Assembly (NCBI GenBank): GCA_902363625.1 | Contig: CABJAS010000001.1 | Span: forward strand, 62,001 to 126,000 | Length of the DNA stretch: 64,000 nucleotides | Direction: 5' to 3' | From: Clostridiaceae bacterium | GTDB taxonomy: Bacteria; Bacillota_I; Bacilli_A; Erysipelotrichales; Coprobacillaceae | Shown: in pieces, positions 1 through 12,417 of the stretch | How positions within the stretch are numbered: position 1 is the first letter of the stretch | Layout of the letters: each line of letters begins with the position of its first letter | The notes under the pieces: generated by a model | Database searches by the model: none | Told to the model about the DNA's origin: nothing | What the model saw: the letters and a program-made list of their open reading frames with translations, nothing else | Position numbers and translations under genes: made by a program

Positions 1-515
1 TCGGGAAAGCAAATTTGTCAGCACCGGTTCGCAGTACAATGGATACCGCCAAGAAGCATTATATTTTGGATGAAGTGACACGGGCACTGCAGTTCTTTTC
101 AACCAATCGGGTAGGCGCATTGATCTCTTTTGAATTGAATCAGTCTTTGGAAGATTACATTGCGGCAGGAACTCAGATTCATGCGGATATTAGTTATGAA
201 TTGATTCTAACCATCTTCTATGAAGGAACTGCATTGCATGATGGCGGAATGATTATTCAAGGTGATAAAATTGCCTGCGCAAGTGCTTTTTTTGAACCGA
301 CAAATCGTGAGCTGAGTCCGATTTATGGGGCACGTCATCGTGCGGCTTTGGGACTTAGCGAAGTCAGTGATGCCTTGACGATCATTGTTTCTGAAGAAAC
401 AGGAAATGTGTCTTTTGCTAAAAACGGAGAATTGATTCGTATTCCATTAGTAGAACTTTGGGATCGCTTAGCTAAGGAGTTAGGCTGGGAAGATACGATA
501 AAGGAGGGAAAATAA
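1..515 (+). CDS. cdaA: Diadenylate cyclase CdaA, C-terminal part (cut by window start)
   Basis: The frame is open from the first base, so the window begins inside the gene and the TTG at 15 is not the true start. About 170 C-terminal residues remain and cover most of the DAC (DisA_N) domain of CdaA, the membrane-bound enzyme that joins two ATP into c-di-AMP. Visible signatures are the IGALISFE strand, LHDGG (the family norm is DGA, so the last residue is changed), GARHRAALG with the RHR motif, and SEETG. The membrane helices lie outside the window. cdaR follows after one base, the standard partner arrangement. Identity is secure; activity of the DGG variant is not shown. Confidence 0.95.
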   Translation, partial: GKANLSAPVRSTMDTAKKHYILDEVTRALQFFSTNRVGALISFELNQSLEDYIAAGTQIHADISYELILTIFYEGTALHDGGMIIQGDKIACASAFFEPTNRELSPIYGARHRAALGLSEVSDALTIIVSEETGNVSFAKNGELIRIPLVELWDRLAKELGWEDTIKEGK

Positions 516-516
516 A

Positions 517-1893
517 ATGGCAGATGAGAAAAAAGATAAGAAAACATCCGAAGGCTCAACTGACTTTTTCCTTAACTTTATGAAAAAGCGACGTGAACAG
601 GAACCTAAAAAAGAAGAGCCGCAAGAAAAAGAAAAGCGAGTTCCTCTAAAAAACAGTGTTTTGGATAGTGTTTATGCGATTATTGATGCCATCAATCATG
701 TGATTGAAGGGATCTTAATGGACGATCGAAAATCAAAGTGGCTTTCACTTGTCATGGCGGCGATTTTGTTTATCACAGTGAATGGATCTTCCATTACGGC
801 AACGACAGAGCGTACAGTAGAAGATGTTCCGGTAAGCATCGTAAATCTTGATGAGAATTATGCGGTAACCGGAGTGCCGGATAAAGTAACTCTGAAATTA
901 ACCGGGAATGTAGTGAATCTGCAGTCTGCGGTTTATAAGGGTGATTATTCCGCTTATATTGACTTAAATGGCTATAGTGAAGGAACGTACACCATGGATA
1001 TTAAAGTTAAAGGTCTTTCCGGCGGCATTACGGCAGTGGTCTCTCCGGGCAGTGCAAGTGTAACTTTATCCCCTAAGGAATCACGTGTCTTTGCATTAAG
1101 CTATAAATACATTAATGAAGATCAGAAAGATGCGAAGTATGTTTTAGAACCACCAGTGTTATCAAAATCAGAAGTGACGGTGACATCAGGACGAGAAACT
1201 TTAGATGCAATCAAATATGTACAGGCGGTCATTGATGTTAAGCAAGTGAATGCTTCCTTTACTCAAAAGGCAACAGTAAAAGCATTTGATGAGTATAATA
1301 ATGAATTGCAGGTAGATGTAGAGCCGGCAACTGTGGATGTGAGTGTCAGCGTGACTTCTTCAAGTCAGCAGGTACCCGTCAAAGTGAATCGAGTAGGTAC
1401 GATGGATGACAGTTTAGCGATTGCTTCCATTACCCCATCTGTTACGACGGCGATGATCTATGGAGCAAAAGAAAACTTAGAAAACGTAAAAGCGATTTAT
1501 GCTTCTGTCGATGTCTCACAAATTTATGAAAATAAAGAAGTATATGGGGTACCGATTGAATTGCCTTCTGGAGTCAACAGTGCTTCGATTGATACGATTA
1601 ATGTCAGCATTGTGGTAGAAAACCGAATCAGTAAAACGATAAATGATGCTGAAATCAAAGTGTTAAACAATACAGCTAATCGAAAAGTCGATTTCAACAG
1701 TGTTATTACAGTCAGTGTTTCCGGTGCTGCTTCAAAGATTTATGCTTTGGATAGCTCTGTGATTCAGGCAACGATTGATATTAATGGGCTGGAACCAGGA
1801 GAATATGAAATTCCGGTGACCTTGAAATCAACCGATTCCTTGTTAGATGTTAAGTTGTTGAGTGAAGAAAAAGTAAAAGTGAAAATAGAGTAG
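517..1893 (+). CDS. cdaR: CdaR/YbbR-domain regulator of CdaA
   Basis: A 458-residue protein with a lysine- and glutamate-rich cytoplasmic N-terminus, a single membrane helix at about residues 75-90 and a long extracytoplasmic part built of repeated YbbR-type beta domains (short V/I-rich strands with conserved P and G, about four repeats). CdaR proteins bind CdaA and modulate c-di-AMP synthesis. The ATG at 517 has an AAGGAGG site at 501-507 and follows the cdaA stop by one base, so the two are co-translated. glmM, the third gene of the Bacillus operon, is not next; a terminator-like hairpin overlaps the stop codon instead. Confidence 0.93.
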   Translation: MADEKKDKKTSEGSTDFFLNFMKKRREQEPKKEEPQEKEKRVPLKNSVLDSVYAIIDAINHVIEGILMDDRKSKWLSLVMAAILFITVNGSSITATTERTVEDVPVSIVNLDENYAVTGVPDKVTLKLTGNVVNLQSAVYKGDYSAYIDLNGYSEGTYTMDIKVKGLSGGITAVVSPGSASVTLSPKESRVFALSYKYINEDQKDAKYVLEPPVLSKSEVTVTSGRETLDAIKYVQAVIDVKQVNASFTQKATVKAFDEYNNELQVDVEPATVDVSVSVTSSSQQVPVKVNRVGTMDDSLAIASITPSVTTAMIYGAKENLENVKAIYASVDVSQIYENKEVYGVPIELPSGVNSASIDTINVSIVVENRISKTINDAEIKVLNNTANRKVDFNSVITVSVSGAASKIYALDSSVIQATIDINGLEPGEYEIPVTLKSTDSLLDVKLLSEEKVKVKIE

Positions 1894-1912
1894 TGGAAGC
1901 TACTCTATTTAA
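1883..1912 (+). terminator. Hairpin at end of cdaAR
   Basis: An 11-bp perfect stem (1883-1893 with 1900-1910, six-base loop) overlaps the cdaR stop and is followed by a weak T-rich tail. It probably ends the cdaAR transcript, although the U-tract is poor. Confidence 0.6.
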
Positions 1913-1927
1913 TTCCACATATTTCCA

Positions 1928-1947
1928 CACATTATTGCAATAATGTG
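1928..1947. repeat. 20-bp perfect palindrome upstream of the two-component system
   Basis: CACATTATTG followed directly by its reverse complement. It sits about 40 bases before the response-regulator start, so it could be an operator, possibly for the response regulator itself, or a second terminator stem since T-rich sequence follows. There is no loop, which favours a protein-binding site. Confidence 0.5.
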
Positions 1948-1985
1948 CTTATATGTTTTTAATAAAGTATAAATGAGGTGATAAT

Positions 1986-2642
1986 ATGAAATACCGTATC
2001 AATATTATAGATGATGAAAAACAACTAAATGATTTAGTGAGAACCTACTTGGAAAAGGAAGGGTTTTATGTTTATTCTTTTTATACTTATGATGAAGCTT
2101 TATTACATATTGAAGATGATGTGCATTTATGGATTGTTGACATCATGCTGGATAAAGAAAGCGGATTTGAATTGCTGAACCAAATTAAAGCTGTAAAGCC
2201 GGATATGCCGATTGTCTTCATGTCGGCAAGAGATCAGGAATTAGATCGCATTATCGGTTTGGAAAAAGGCTGCGATGAATATATCACAAAGCCGTTTGCC
2301 CCTAAGGAAATGGTATTAAGAGTACATAATATCTTAAAACGTGTCTATAAAAATAATCCGTTCTTAATTTCCATAGATGGCTATTTAATTGATGAGGTTA
2401 AGCGTAAGGTGCTAAAAGACGAAGAAGAAATTGATCTAACGACAAAAGAGTATGATCTGCTGCTGTTCTTCTTAAAGAATCGTTCGCTGGCCATTTCGCG
2501 TGAGCAGATCTTGTCAAAAGTATGGGAAGAATTCTATTTTGGCAGTGATCGTGTTGTGGATGATACGCTAAGAAGATTAAGAAAGAAAATGCCAAACTTA
2601 AATATTAAAACTATTTACGGCTTTGGTTATCGTTTAGATTAA
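1986..2642 (+). CDS. OmpR/PhoB-family response regulator
   Basis: A 218-residue protein with a receiver domain at the N-terminus (acidic pair D9/D10, phospho-acceptor D52 in IVDIMLD, S80 in FMSARD, K102 in ITKPF) and a C-terminal winged-helix domain (about 120-218; DLTTKEYDLL and the DDTLRRLRKKM recognition region). It should be phosphorylated by the kinase encoded next, whose ATG overlaps this stop by one base. A GAGGTG site precedes the ATG. The target genes are unknown; the signal cannot be deduced. Confidence 0.93.
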   Translation: MKYRINIIDDEKQLNDLVRTYLEKEGFYVYSFYTYDEALLHIEDDVHLWIVDIMLDKESGFELLNQIKAVKPDMPIVFMSARDQELDRIIGLEKGCDEYITKPFAPKEMVLRVHNILKRVYKNNPFLISIDGYLIDEVKRKVLKDEEEIDLTTKEYDLLLFFLKNRSLAISREQILSKVWEEFYFGSDRVVDDTLRRLRKKMPNLNIKTIYGFGYRLD

Positions 2643-3952
2643 TGAGTAAGCGTTTAACATTGCTTCAGCAGTTAGGATTATTGGTTATGGGGATCTTACT
2701 GCTGATTATTTTTGTAGTGTCCCCGCTGATTAACCGCAATCTAAATAATTTAGTAAGCAGTCAGATGTTTGAAACTATTCAAGCGAACCAGCTGGATTAT
2801 TTAAAGGATTATTATAACCCGTATGATAAAGGAAAAGAAAAACAGGTCTATCATATCACTCGAAGAATCGTGAATGATGCGATTCAGTGGGAAGCCATTC
2901 CCCCATTAACAGTAATAACAACACGTGATATGGTTCAGGAATTATTTTCTAAAAACGTGGCAGAGCAGACAGAAACAATCGAGAATTATATTGCCGAATA
3001 TCGCGGACAAAAAATTTATTATACCATTACTAAATTAGCCGATGACGGCAGCTATATCATTTCATTTGTTTATAATGATTATTCGACAGAGCTGCTTAAC
3101 TCCATCAAAAATGAATTAGTTTATGTTCAGTATATCGTATTATTTATTGTAGCTTTGATCATGACGATTTGGGTATTCACTTTTATTAAGCCGTTGCATA
3201 AAATAAAAAATTATATTGAAGCGATTAAACGTGGAGAAAAAGGAACTTTGGATATCGAACGAAATGATGAAATCGGTCAAGTATCGATGGCATTAGTGGA
3301 TATGAAAAATGAATTGGATCAGCAGGAAAAACTGAAAGAGGAATTCATGCACAATATCTCACATGATTTAAAAACACCGATTGCAGTTATTAAAAGCTAT
3401 GCGGAAAGTATGAAGGATGATATATATCCTTATGGTACTAAAGAATCATCATTGGACGTTATTTTAGAAAATACAGAACGATTGGAAAATAAAGTGCAGT
3501 CTTTCCTATATTTGAATCGATTGGATTATATAAATCAGGATGAACTGATCTTAGATGATGTGAATATGAATGAATTGGTCGGCAAGATTAAATCTCAATT
3601 AGATGTCAGTGATGAAATTATCACAGTGATTGAAAATACAGAAGCCCTGATTTTTAAAGGACAAGAAGAACACTGGCGCAATGTGCTGGAAAACATCATT
3701 GAGAATGCCAAACGCTATTACCAGCATCAAATCATTATTACGATTGATGAATTCGGTATCTCGATCTTTAATGATGGATCGCCGATCAGTCAAAAACTGC
3801 TGAAAGAAATATTTAAGCCTTATTCAAAAGGGGAGAAAGGTAACTTTGGGCTTGGTCTGTCGATCGTTAAAAAAGTAGTGGATATGTATGGATATGCAAT
3901 TCAAGTAGAAAATATGGAAAATGGGGTTACTTTTAAAATTACAAATAGATAA
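2642..3952 (+). CDS. Sensor histidine kinase
   Basis: A 436-residue membrane kinase: membrane helices at about 10-30 and 162-182 flank a roughly 130-residue extracellular sensor region, followed by a HAMP linker, the H-box HNISHDLKTPI (H241), the N-box around NIIENAK and the G-box GNFGLGLS. It is co-translated with the preceding response regulator (TAATG overlap). The sensor region matches no family I recognise. The pair lies between cdaAR and ligA, but terminators on both sides suggest an independent unit. Confidence 0.92.
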   Translation: MSKRLTLLQQLGLLVMGILLLIIFVVSPLINRNLNNLVSSQMFETIQANQLDYLKDYYNPYDKGKEKQVYHITRRIVNDAIQWEAIPPLTVITTRDMVQELFSKNVAEQTETIENYIAEYRGQKIYYTITKLADDGSYIISFVYNDYSTELLNSIKNELVYVQYIVLFIVALIMTIWVFTFIKPLHKIKNYIEAIKRGEKGTLDIERNDEIGQVSMALVDMKNELDQQEKLKEEFMHNISHDLKTPIAVIKSYAESMKDDIYPYGTKESSLDVILENTERLENKVQSFLYLNRLDYINQDELILDDVNMNELVGKIKSQLDVSDEIITVIENTEALIFKGQEEHWRNVLENIIENAKRYYQHQIIITIDEFGISIFNDGSPISQKLLKEIFKPYSKGEKGNFGLGLSIVKKVVDMYGYAIQVENMENGVTFKITNR

Positions 3953-3976
3953 TGATTTGAATTATCTATTTTTTTT
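3944..3976 (+). terminator. Terminator after the two-component system
   Basis: A 10-bp perfect stem (3944-3953 with 3961-3970), seven-base loop and a T-tract to 3976. The stem overlaps the kinase stop codon. Confidence 0.88.
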
Positions 3977-3999
3977 ATGAATTTGTTTTAAAGAAATGA

Positions 4000-7088
<3,089 letters not shown>

Positions 7089-7102
7089 AGAGGATTTTAA
7101 AT

Positions 7103-7393
7103 ATGAACGAAACAGAAGAAATGTTGAAGGCATTAGGATTAAAAACAATGTTTGCGATCAGTGATGAAGAAATGCCGGCGTTAGTAAAAGAATACGAAGT
7201 ATTTATGAACCATGTGGAGGTATTAGATAAGATTGATACAAGCGAGGTTGATATCATGGCTTTCCCTTATGAGATTGAAACCTCTTTTTTAAGAGAAGAT
7301 GTACCAAATCATGTGATCAGTATTGAAGATGCTTTGAAAAATGCACCGAGTGTTGAAGATCATCAAATAAAAATGCCAAAGGTGGTGGGATAA
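7103..7393 (+). CDS. gatC: Asp/Glu-tRNA amidotransferase subunit C
   Basis: A 96-residue subunit that wraps and stabilises GatA. The C-terminal FLREDVPNH and the APSVEDHQIKMPKVV tail are typical of GatC. It is preceded by a GAGAGGA site and overlaps gatA by one base (TAATG). The subunit order C-A-B is the standard one. Confidence 0.95.
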   Translation: MNETEEMLKALGLKTMFAISDEEMPALVKEYEVFMNHVEVLDKIDTSEVDIMAFPYEIETSFLREDVPNHVISIEDALKNAPSVEDHQIKMPKVVG

Positions 7394-8844
7394 TGTACGG
7401 ACTAACAATTACACAGCTGCATGAAATGCTGAAGAATAAAGAAATAGATATTAAAGCATATTATGAACAGCTTTTTAACGACAGTCAAAAGGTTCAACAG
7501 CGTTTAAATGCTTTTGTTACCATTACTAAAGAAGAAGCTTTGGCAAAACTGGATGGTTTTGAGTTTGATGAAAATAACTGGTTAAGCGGGATTCCTTTTG
7601 TCGCTAAAGATAACTATTCTACTTTAGGAATCAAGACAACAGCATCAAGCCGTATGTTAGAACATTATGTGCCTATCTATAATGCGCATGTGATTGATTT
7701 GCTGAATGAAAAAAAATGTATCATGATCGGAAAGGCAAGCATGGATGAACTGGCAATGGGAGGGACGAATAAATCGGCTTTGACCGGACCGGTTGGCAAC
7801 CCTTATGACGCAAGTCGTATTGCCGGAGGATCTTCTGGAGGAAGTGCAGCAATAGTAGGAAGTGGGTTAGTTCCGTTTGCATTAGGAAGCGATACTGGAG
7901 ATTCTATCCGCAAACCAGCGGGGTACTGCGGTGTCATCGGATTTAAACCGACATGGGGAAGGATTTCACGTTATGGCGTTATTCCTTATGCCTCTAGCTT
8001 AGACCATGTTGGAGCCTTTACCCGCACCGTTGAGGATATGGCGATTGTTATGGAAGCAATGAGTGGCAGAGACGATCGTGACATGACTTCTTCAACCCGT
8101 CCGGTAGAAGCGTATTACGATCATCTCACAAGCGATATTCAAGATAAAAAAATTGCGGTAATTAAAAATGTATATGATCAAATATCAAACAGTGAAATTA
8201 AAGAAAATTTTGATCACATGATCGATTTATATAGAAAAATGGGATGTACAGTTGATTTTGTAGAGTATGACGAAACTTTATTGAAAGCGATGCTGCCAAC
8301 GTATACGATCATCGCTAATTCTGAGGCAACCAGCAACCATGCCTGTTTGGATGGCGTGAAGTATGGTACAAGAGTAGAGGCTGCCACTCCCGATGAAGTG
8401 ATGATTGCTTCACGTACTAATGGCTTTGGAGCTCATATTAAACGTCGATTTATTTTAGGGAATTTAGCCTTAGCTACTCAGAATCAAGAAAAAATGTTTA
8501 GAAAAGCACAGCGAGTAAGACGCTTGATTGTTGAAGAATTAAATCGAATTTATGATCAGTATGATTTGATTTTAGGACCAACTGCGGGACATGTGGCAGC
8601 TAAAATCAATGAGGAAGAAACAGATCGTCTGACTGATGAATATCTGATCTTAGAAAATCATTTGGTTTTAGGTAACTTTGCGGGAACGCCAAGTCTGACT
8701 TTGCCATGCGGATTTGTTGATGGAATGCCGATCGGTATCAATATCATGGGTAAATTGTTTGAGGAACAAACCGTTCTTAATGCTGCTTATGCGTTAGAAA
8801 AAGAATTGGGATTGAAAAATAAATATGCAAAGGGGGAAGCATAA
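7393..8844 (+). CDS. gatA: Asp/Glu-tRNA amidotransferase subunit A
   Basis: A 483-residue amidase-signature enzyme that hydrolyses glutamine to supply ammonia for conversion of misacylated Glu-tRNA(Gln) or Asp-tRNA(Asn). The Lys-cisSer-Ser triad is intact: K72 (FVAKDNY), S147 (GGSSGG) and S171. The segment before the nucleophile reads SDTGDSIRKPA where SDTGGSIRQPA is commonest, so a normally glycine position next to the serine is aspartate. From memory the same change occurs in mollicute-like lineages, so it is probably a lineage trait rather than a defect. One-base overlaps link it to gatC and gatB. Confidence 0.97.
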   Translation: MYGLTITQLHEMLKNKEIDIKAYYEQLFNDSQKVQQRLNAFVTITKEEALAKLDGFEFDENNWLSGIPFVAKDNYSTLGIKTTASSRMLEHYVPIYNAHVIDLLNEKKCIMIGKASMDELAMGGTNKSALTGPVGNPYDASRIAGGSSGGSAAIVGSGLVPFALGSDTGDSIRKPAGYCGVIGFKPTWGRISRYGVIPYASSLDHVGAFTRTVEDMAIVMEAMSGRDDRDMTSSTRPVEAYYDHLTSDIQDKKIAVIKNVYDQISNSEIKENFDHMIDLYRKMGCTVDFVEYDETLLKAMLPTYTIIANSEATSNHACLDGVKYGTRVEAATPDEVMIASRTNGFGAHIKRRFILGNLALATQNQEKMFRKAQRVRRLIVEELNRIYDQYDLILGPTAGHVAAKINEEETDRLTDEYLILENHLVLGNFAGTPSLTLPCGFVDGMPIGINIMGKLFEEQTVLNAAYALEKELGLKNKYAKGEA

Positions 8845-10271
8845 TGAATTTTGAAGTCATCATCGGATTAGAAGTCCATTGCGAATTAACGACACAATCA
8901 AAGATGTTTTCTGCTTCACCTGTCACCTTTGGACAAGCACCGAATACAAAAGTAAATGAAGTTGACTTAGGGATGACGGGAACAATGCCGGTCTTAAATA
9001 AAACTGGAGTCGAATATGCTGTTCGTGTTTGCCATGCCTTAAATATGGAAATTGATGAACTGCTTCGATTTGACCGTAAAAATTATTACTATTCTGACTT
9101 ACCGAAAGGATTTCAGATTACACAGGATCGCTTCCCAATTGGGCGTAATGGAACAATGGAAATTGAAGCTGACGGCAAAAAGAAGACGATTGAAATCGAA
9201 CGCTTACATATGGAAGAAGATACTGCAAAACAATTGCATTTTGATGACCATACACTGATCGATTACAACCGCTCAGGAATTCCTTTGATCGAAATTGTAA
9301 CTAAACCTAATATTCGCAGTGGTAAAGAAGCTGCGGCTTATTTGGAAAAATTACGTTCTATTTTCCTTTATACAAAAGTAAGTGACGCAAAAATGGAAGA
9401 AGGATCAATGCGTTGTGATGTCAACGTGTCTATCCGTCCATTTGGAAGTGATAAATTCGGTACACGTACGGAAATTAAAAACTTAAACTCTATTTCCAAT
9501 GTACAAAAAGCGATTGAATTTGAAGTCAGCAGACAAGAAAAAATTCTTCTTCAAGGCGGAAAGGTTTTGCAGGAGACACGCCGCTACGATGAAGGCTTGA
9601 AAGAAACTGTCTTGATGCGTTCAAAAGGAGATGCTGTAGACTATAAATATTACGCAGAGCCTAATATTCTACCAATTCGTTTGGATCATCAATGGGTGTT
9701 GGATATTAAAGAAGCTTTGCCGGAGATGCCGGAAGCGCGTGTTTTGCGCTATACTGAAAAATATCAGCTGCCTAAAAAAGACGCTAAAATCTTAGTGGCA
9801 ACAAAAGAAATTTCAGATTATTATGATGAAGCTATTCAATTTACCAAGGAATGGAAATTAGTCTGTAACTGGCTGTTAGGAGAAACAATGGCTTATTTAA
9901 ATAAGTCCAACATGACCATTGAAGAAATTAAGATGACGCCTAAATCTTTAGCCGAAATGGTAAATTGTGTTGTCGATGAAACGATTTCCAGCAAACAGGC
10001 GAAAAAAGTATTTGATTTAATGATGGAAACAGGTAAGGATCCGGAAACAATCATCGAAGAAAATCATATGAAACAGATTTCTTCTGTAGATGAGATCAGA
10101 AAGATCGTTTGTGATGTACTCGATAAAAATCCACAGTCAATCGAAGACTATAAGAACGGAAAAGATCGTGCTGTCGGATTCCTAGTTGGACAAATCATGA
10201 AAGCGACGGGCGGACAGGCAAATCCGGGAGTAACCAATAAGGTATTGATCGAAGAATTAAAGGCGAGATAA
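8844..10271 (+). CDS. gatB: Asp/Glu-tRNA amidotransferase subunit B
   Basis: A 475-residue subunit that binds the misacylated tRNA and transfers the amide. The conserved N-terminal EVIIGLEVHCEL, the kinase-like core (YYYSDLPKGFQITQ, RLHMEEDTAK) and the C-terminal YqeY-like tail (VGFLVGQIMKATGGQANP) are all present and full length. It is the last gene of the ligA operon; the next gene has its own promoter 30 bases later. No clear terminator hairpin was found in the 58-base gap. Confidence 0.97.
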   Translation: MNFEVIIGLEVHCELTTQSKMFSASPVTFGQAPNTKVNEVDLGMTGTMPVLNKTGVEYAVRVCHALNMEIDELLRFDRKNYYYSDLPKGFQITQDRFPIGRNGTMEIEADGKKKTIEIERLHMEEDTAKQLHFDDHTLIDYNRSGIPLIEIVTKPNIRSGKEAAAYLEKLRSIFLYTKVSDAKMEEGSMRCDVNVSIRPFGSDKFGTRTEIKNLNSISNVQKAIEFEVSRQEKILLQGGKVLQETRRYDEGLKETVLMRSKGDAVDYKYYAEPNILPIRLDHQWVLDIKEALPEMPEARVLRYTEKYQLPKKDAKILVATKEISDYYDEAIQFTKEWKLVCNWLLGETMAYLNKSNMTIEEIKMTPKSLAEMVNCVVDETISSKQAKKVFDLMMETGKDPETIIEENHMKQISSVDEIRKIVCDVLDKNPQSIEDYKNGKDRAVGFLVGQIMKATGGQANPGVTNKVLIEELKAR

Positions 10272-10300
10272 CAACTTTTCTATACTTATTGAGAAAATTT

Positions 10301-10309
10301 TGATACAAT
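10301..10309 (+). promoter_or_regulatory. Extended -10 promoter
   Basis: TGA plus TACAAT at 10304-10309, about 20 bases before the start of the next gene, without a convincing -35 box. Confidence 0.55.
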
Positions 10310-10329
10310 AGCGTTAAGAGGGTGAAAAA

Positions 10330-10980
10330 ATGAGTGATAGTAATAAAAAACAACTTCGACATGCCAGATCAGAGGATTCAAAGCGTGTAGATGACAATAC
10401 ATCAGCACCAAGAAGAAGACGTACAAAAGAAAGCAAAGGAAAACGCAAGTTCAAGCCGATTTATATTATACCGATTGTTTTTGTTGTTTGCTGTTTAGGA
10501 TTTGCTTACTATATGTTTAGTTCTTTGAATACAAAAGGACCGGTTTATGGTCAGCGTTGTTCAAGCGGTATGACATTAGATCTTTCTAAGATGACTGAAG
10601 CAGAAGAAAAAATCGGTCAGACAGAAGGATTGTCTTCAATTAAAATTAGTACGGATTGTCTTATTATTAAAATGGAATTCAAATTTAATGATGATGTTGC
10701 ATTGGAAGATGCGAAACAAATGGTCATTGATGCAACTCACGTCTTTGATGATACCATGGGATATCCTAAGAATTCAGAAGAAGATGCTTATTCTAAAATG
10801 CTGTCGGTAGATGGAGACAGACGTCAGTACGATTTAGAAATCGTTTTATATGGCGGTCAGGAAGGATTCCCGGCTTATGGAACGAAGCAGTATAGAAATA
10901 ACGAGATTACCTTTACAGATGCGAACGCTAAAGATCAAGCTTTAGCGGATAGTGTTGTAGCAGGGCAAAATAACGAATAA
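10330..10980 (+). CDS. Uncharacterised basic single-pass membrane protein
   Basis: A 216-residue protein with a highly charged, arginine- and lysine-rich cytoplasmic N-terminus (about 1-42), one membrane helix (about 43-64) and a roughly 150-residue external domain of mixed alpha/beta character. I do not recognise the external domain and saw no catalytic motif. The SD GAGGGTG precedes the ATG. It is transcribed alone, with a promoter in front and a strong terminator behind. Probably a lineage-restricted envelope protein. Confidence 0.7.
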   Translation: MSDSNKKQLRHARSEDSKRVDDNTSAPRRRRTKESKGKRKFKPIYIIPIVFVVCCLGFAYYMFSSLNTKGPVYGQRCSSGMTLDLSKMTEAEEKIGQTEGLSSIKISTDCLIIKMEFKFNDDVALEDAKQMVIDATHVFDDTMGYPKNSEEDAYSKMLSVDGDRRQYDLEIVLYGGQEGFPAYGTKQYRNNEITFTDANAKDQALADSVVAGQNNE

Positions 10981-11001
10981 ACGAGCATTGCTCGTTTTTT
11001 T
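10980..11001 (+). terminator. Intrinsic terminator
   Basis: A 7-bp stem AACGAGC/GCTCGTT with a three-base loop and a run of seven T. Confidence 0.88.
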
Positions 11002-11013
11002 AAAGGAGAATAA

Positions 11014-12366
11014 ATGAAAAAGAATGATTATTTTGAAGCCGAATGTGTCGATTTAACACACGAGGGACAAGGGGTAGTAAAAGTAAACGGGATTCCTTAT
11101 TTTGTTAAAGGGATGCTGATTGGTGAAACTGGGAAACTTAAAGTGATTAAACAGCTAAAAAACTATGGGATTGCCCGTTTGATCGAATTGAACACTGTAT
11201 CTAAGGATCGTGTGAAGCCGCGCTGTCTGGTATATAAGCAATGTGGGGGCTGCCATCTTCAGCATTTATCTAAAGAAGCACAGCAGCGCTTTAAACAAAA
11301 GCGTGTTCAAGATGTCATGCAGCGAATAGGAAAAGTAGACTGTGAAGTAGCACAAACACTTGTTCAAGAAGATCCTTGGTTTTACCGCAATAAAGTGCAG
11401 ATGCCAGTCGGTTATGTTAATGGACAATTAGAAACCGGATTTTATAAGCAGCATTCCAATGACATTATTCCAACCAAAGAATGCTTTATTCAAAACCACG
11501 CATCAAATCGATTAGTTAATCGTGTAAAGGAATTGATGATAGAGTATAGAATTGAACCCTATGATAAATTGACCGGCAAAGGAATGGTGCGTCACATTCT
11601 AACCAAATATGGATTTAAAACGGGTCAGCTGATGCTTGTTTTGATTACTAACAAAGAACAGTTTAAACATAAACAGGTATTTATTGATGTCCTAACGAAA
11701 GAATTTCCTAATTTAAAAACGATTATTCAAAACATTAATTCACGTCGTGATAATGTTATTTTAGGTGAAAAAGAGAATATTTGGTTTGGAGAAGGCTATA
11801 TTCAGGATGTATTAAATGGATTAACATTTAATATATCATCGAAATCGTTTTATCAAATCAATCCGCCGCAAGTGGAAGTTCTTTACAATAAAGCGATTGA
11901 ACTGGCAGACCTTCAGCCTACAGATACGGTTATTGATGCTTATTGCGGGATTGGTACAATCTCTCTGTGCATGGCAAAATCAGCGAAAAAAGTCATTGGC
12001 GTTGAAATTGTTGAACAGGCGATTGCAGATGCGAAAAAGAACGCAGAAATTAATCATATCGATAATGTAGAGTTTTTAGTGGCAGATGCTGCCGAATATA
12101 TGACTCAACTTGCGGATGAAGGGGTACATATCGATGTGGTGATGGTGGATCCACCGAGAAAAGGCTGCTCTACGGTATTTTTAGATGCAGTAGTCAAATT
12201 AGATCCTCGTAAATTAGTATATATCTCATGTGATCCTTCTACTCAGGCACGTGATATTGCCTATTTAACTCAATTTGGTTATCAAGTGATCGGACCATGT
12301 CAGCCGGTTGACTTGTTTGCTCAAACTTATGGGATTGAAAATATTGTACAGCTTTCAAAAAAATAA
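11014..12366 (+). CDS. rlmD: 23S rRNA (uracil-C5)-methyltransferase, RlmD/RlmCD type
   Basis: A 450-residue SAM-dependent methyltransferase with an N-terminal TRAM domain (1-60), an Fe-S type cysteine cluster (C71, C77, C80), the SAM motif DAYCGIGTI, VDPPRKGC, and the catalytic SCDPSTQARD near the C-terminus. Members of this TrmA/RumA family methylate uridines in 23S rRNA; in many Gram-positives one enzyme modifies two sites, which cannot be told apart here. An AAAGGAGAA site precedes the ATG and a hairpin terminator follows. Confidence 0.9.
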   Translation: MKKNDYFEAECVDLTHEGQGVVKVNGIPYFVKGMLIGETGKLKVIKQLKNYGIARLIELNTVSKDRVKPRCLVYKQCGGCHLQHLSKEAQQRFKQKRVQDVMQRIGKVDCEVAQTLVQEDPWFYRNKVQMPVGYVNGQLETGFYKQHSNDIIPTKECFIQNHASNRLVNRVKELMIEYRIEPYDKLTGKGMVRHILTKYGFKTGQLMLVLITNKEQFKHKQVFIDVLTKEFPNLKTIIQNINSRRDNVILGEKENIWFGEGYIQDVLNGLTFNISSKSFYQINPPQVEVLYNKAIELADLQPTDTVIDAYCGIGTISLCMAKSAKKVIGVEIVEQAIADAKKNAEINHIDNVEFLVADAAEYMTQLADEGVHIDVVMVDPPRKGCSTVFLDAVVKLDPRKLVYISCDPSTQARDIAYLTQFGYQVIGPCQPVDLFAQTYGIENIVQLSKK

Positions 12367-12372
12367 CGCTTT

Positions 12373-12414
12373 AAGATAATGTATTGCACTAAAGTGCAGC
12401 ATTATCTTTTTATT
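12373..12414 (+). terminator. Terminator after rlmD
   Basis: A long stem: AAGATAATG with CATTATCTT, enclosing an inner TGCACT/AGTGCA stem, followed by TTTTATTTT. Confidence 0.85.
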
Positions 12415-12417
12415 TTA

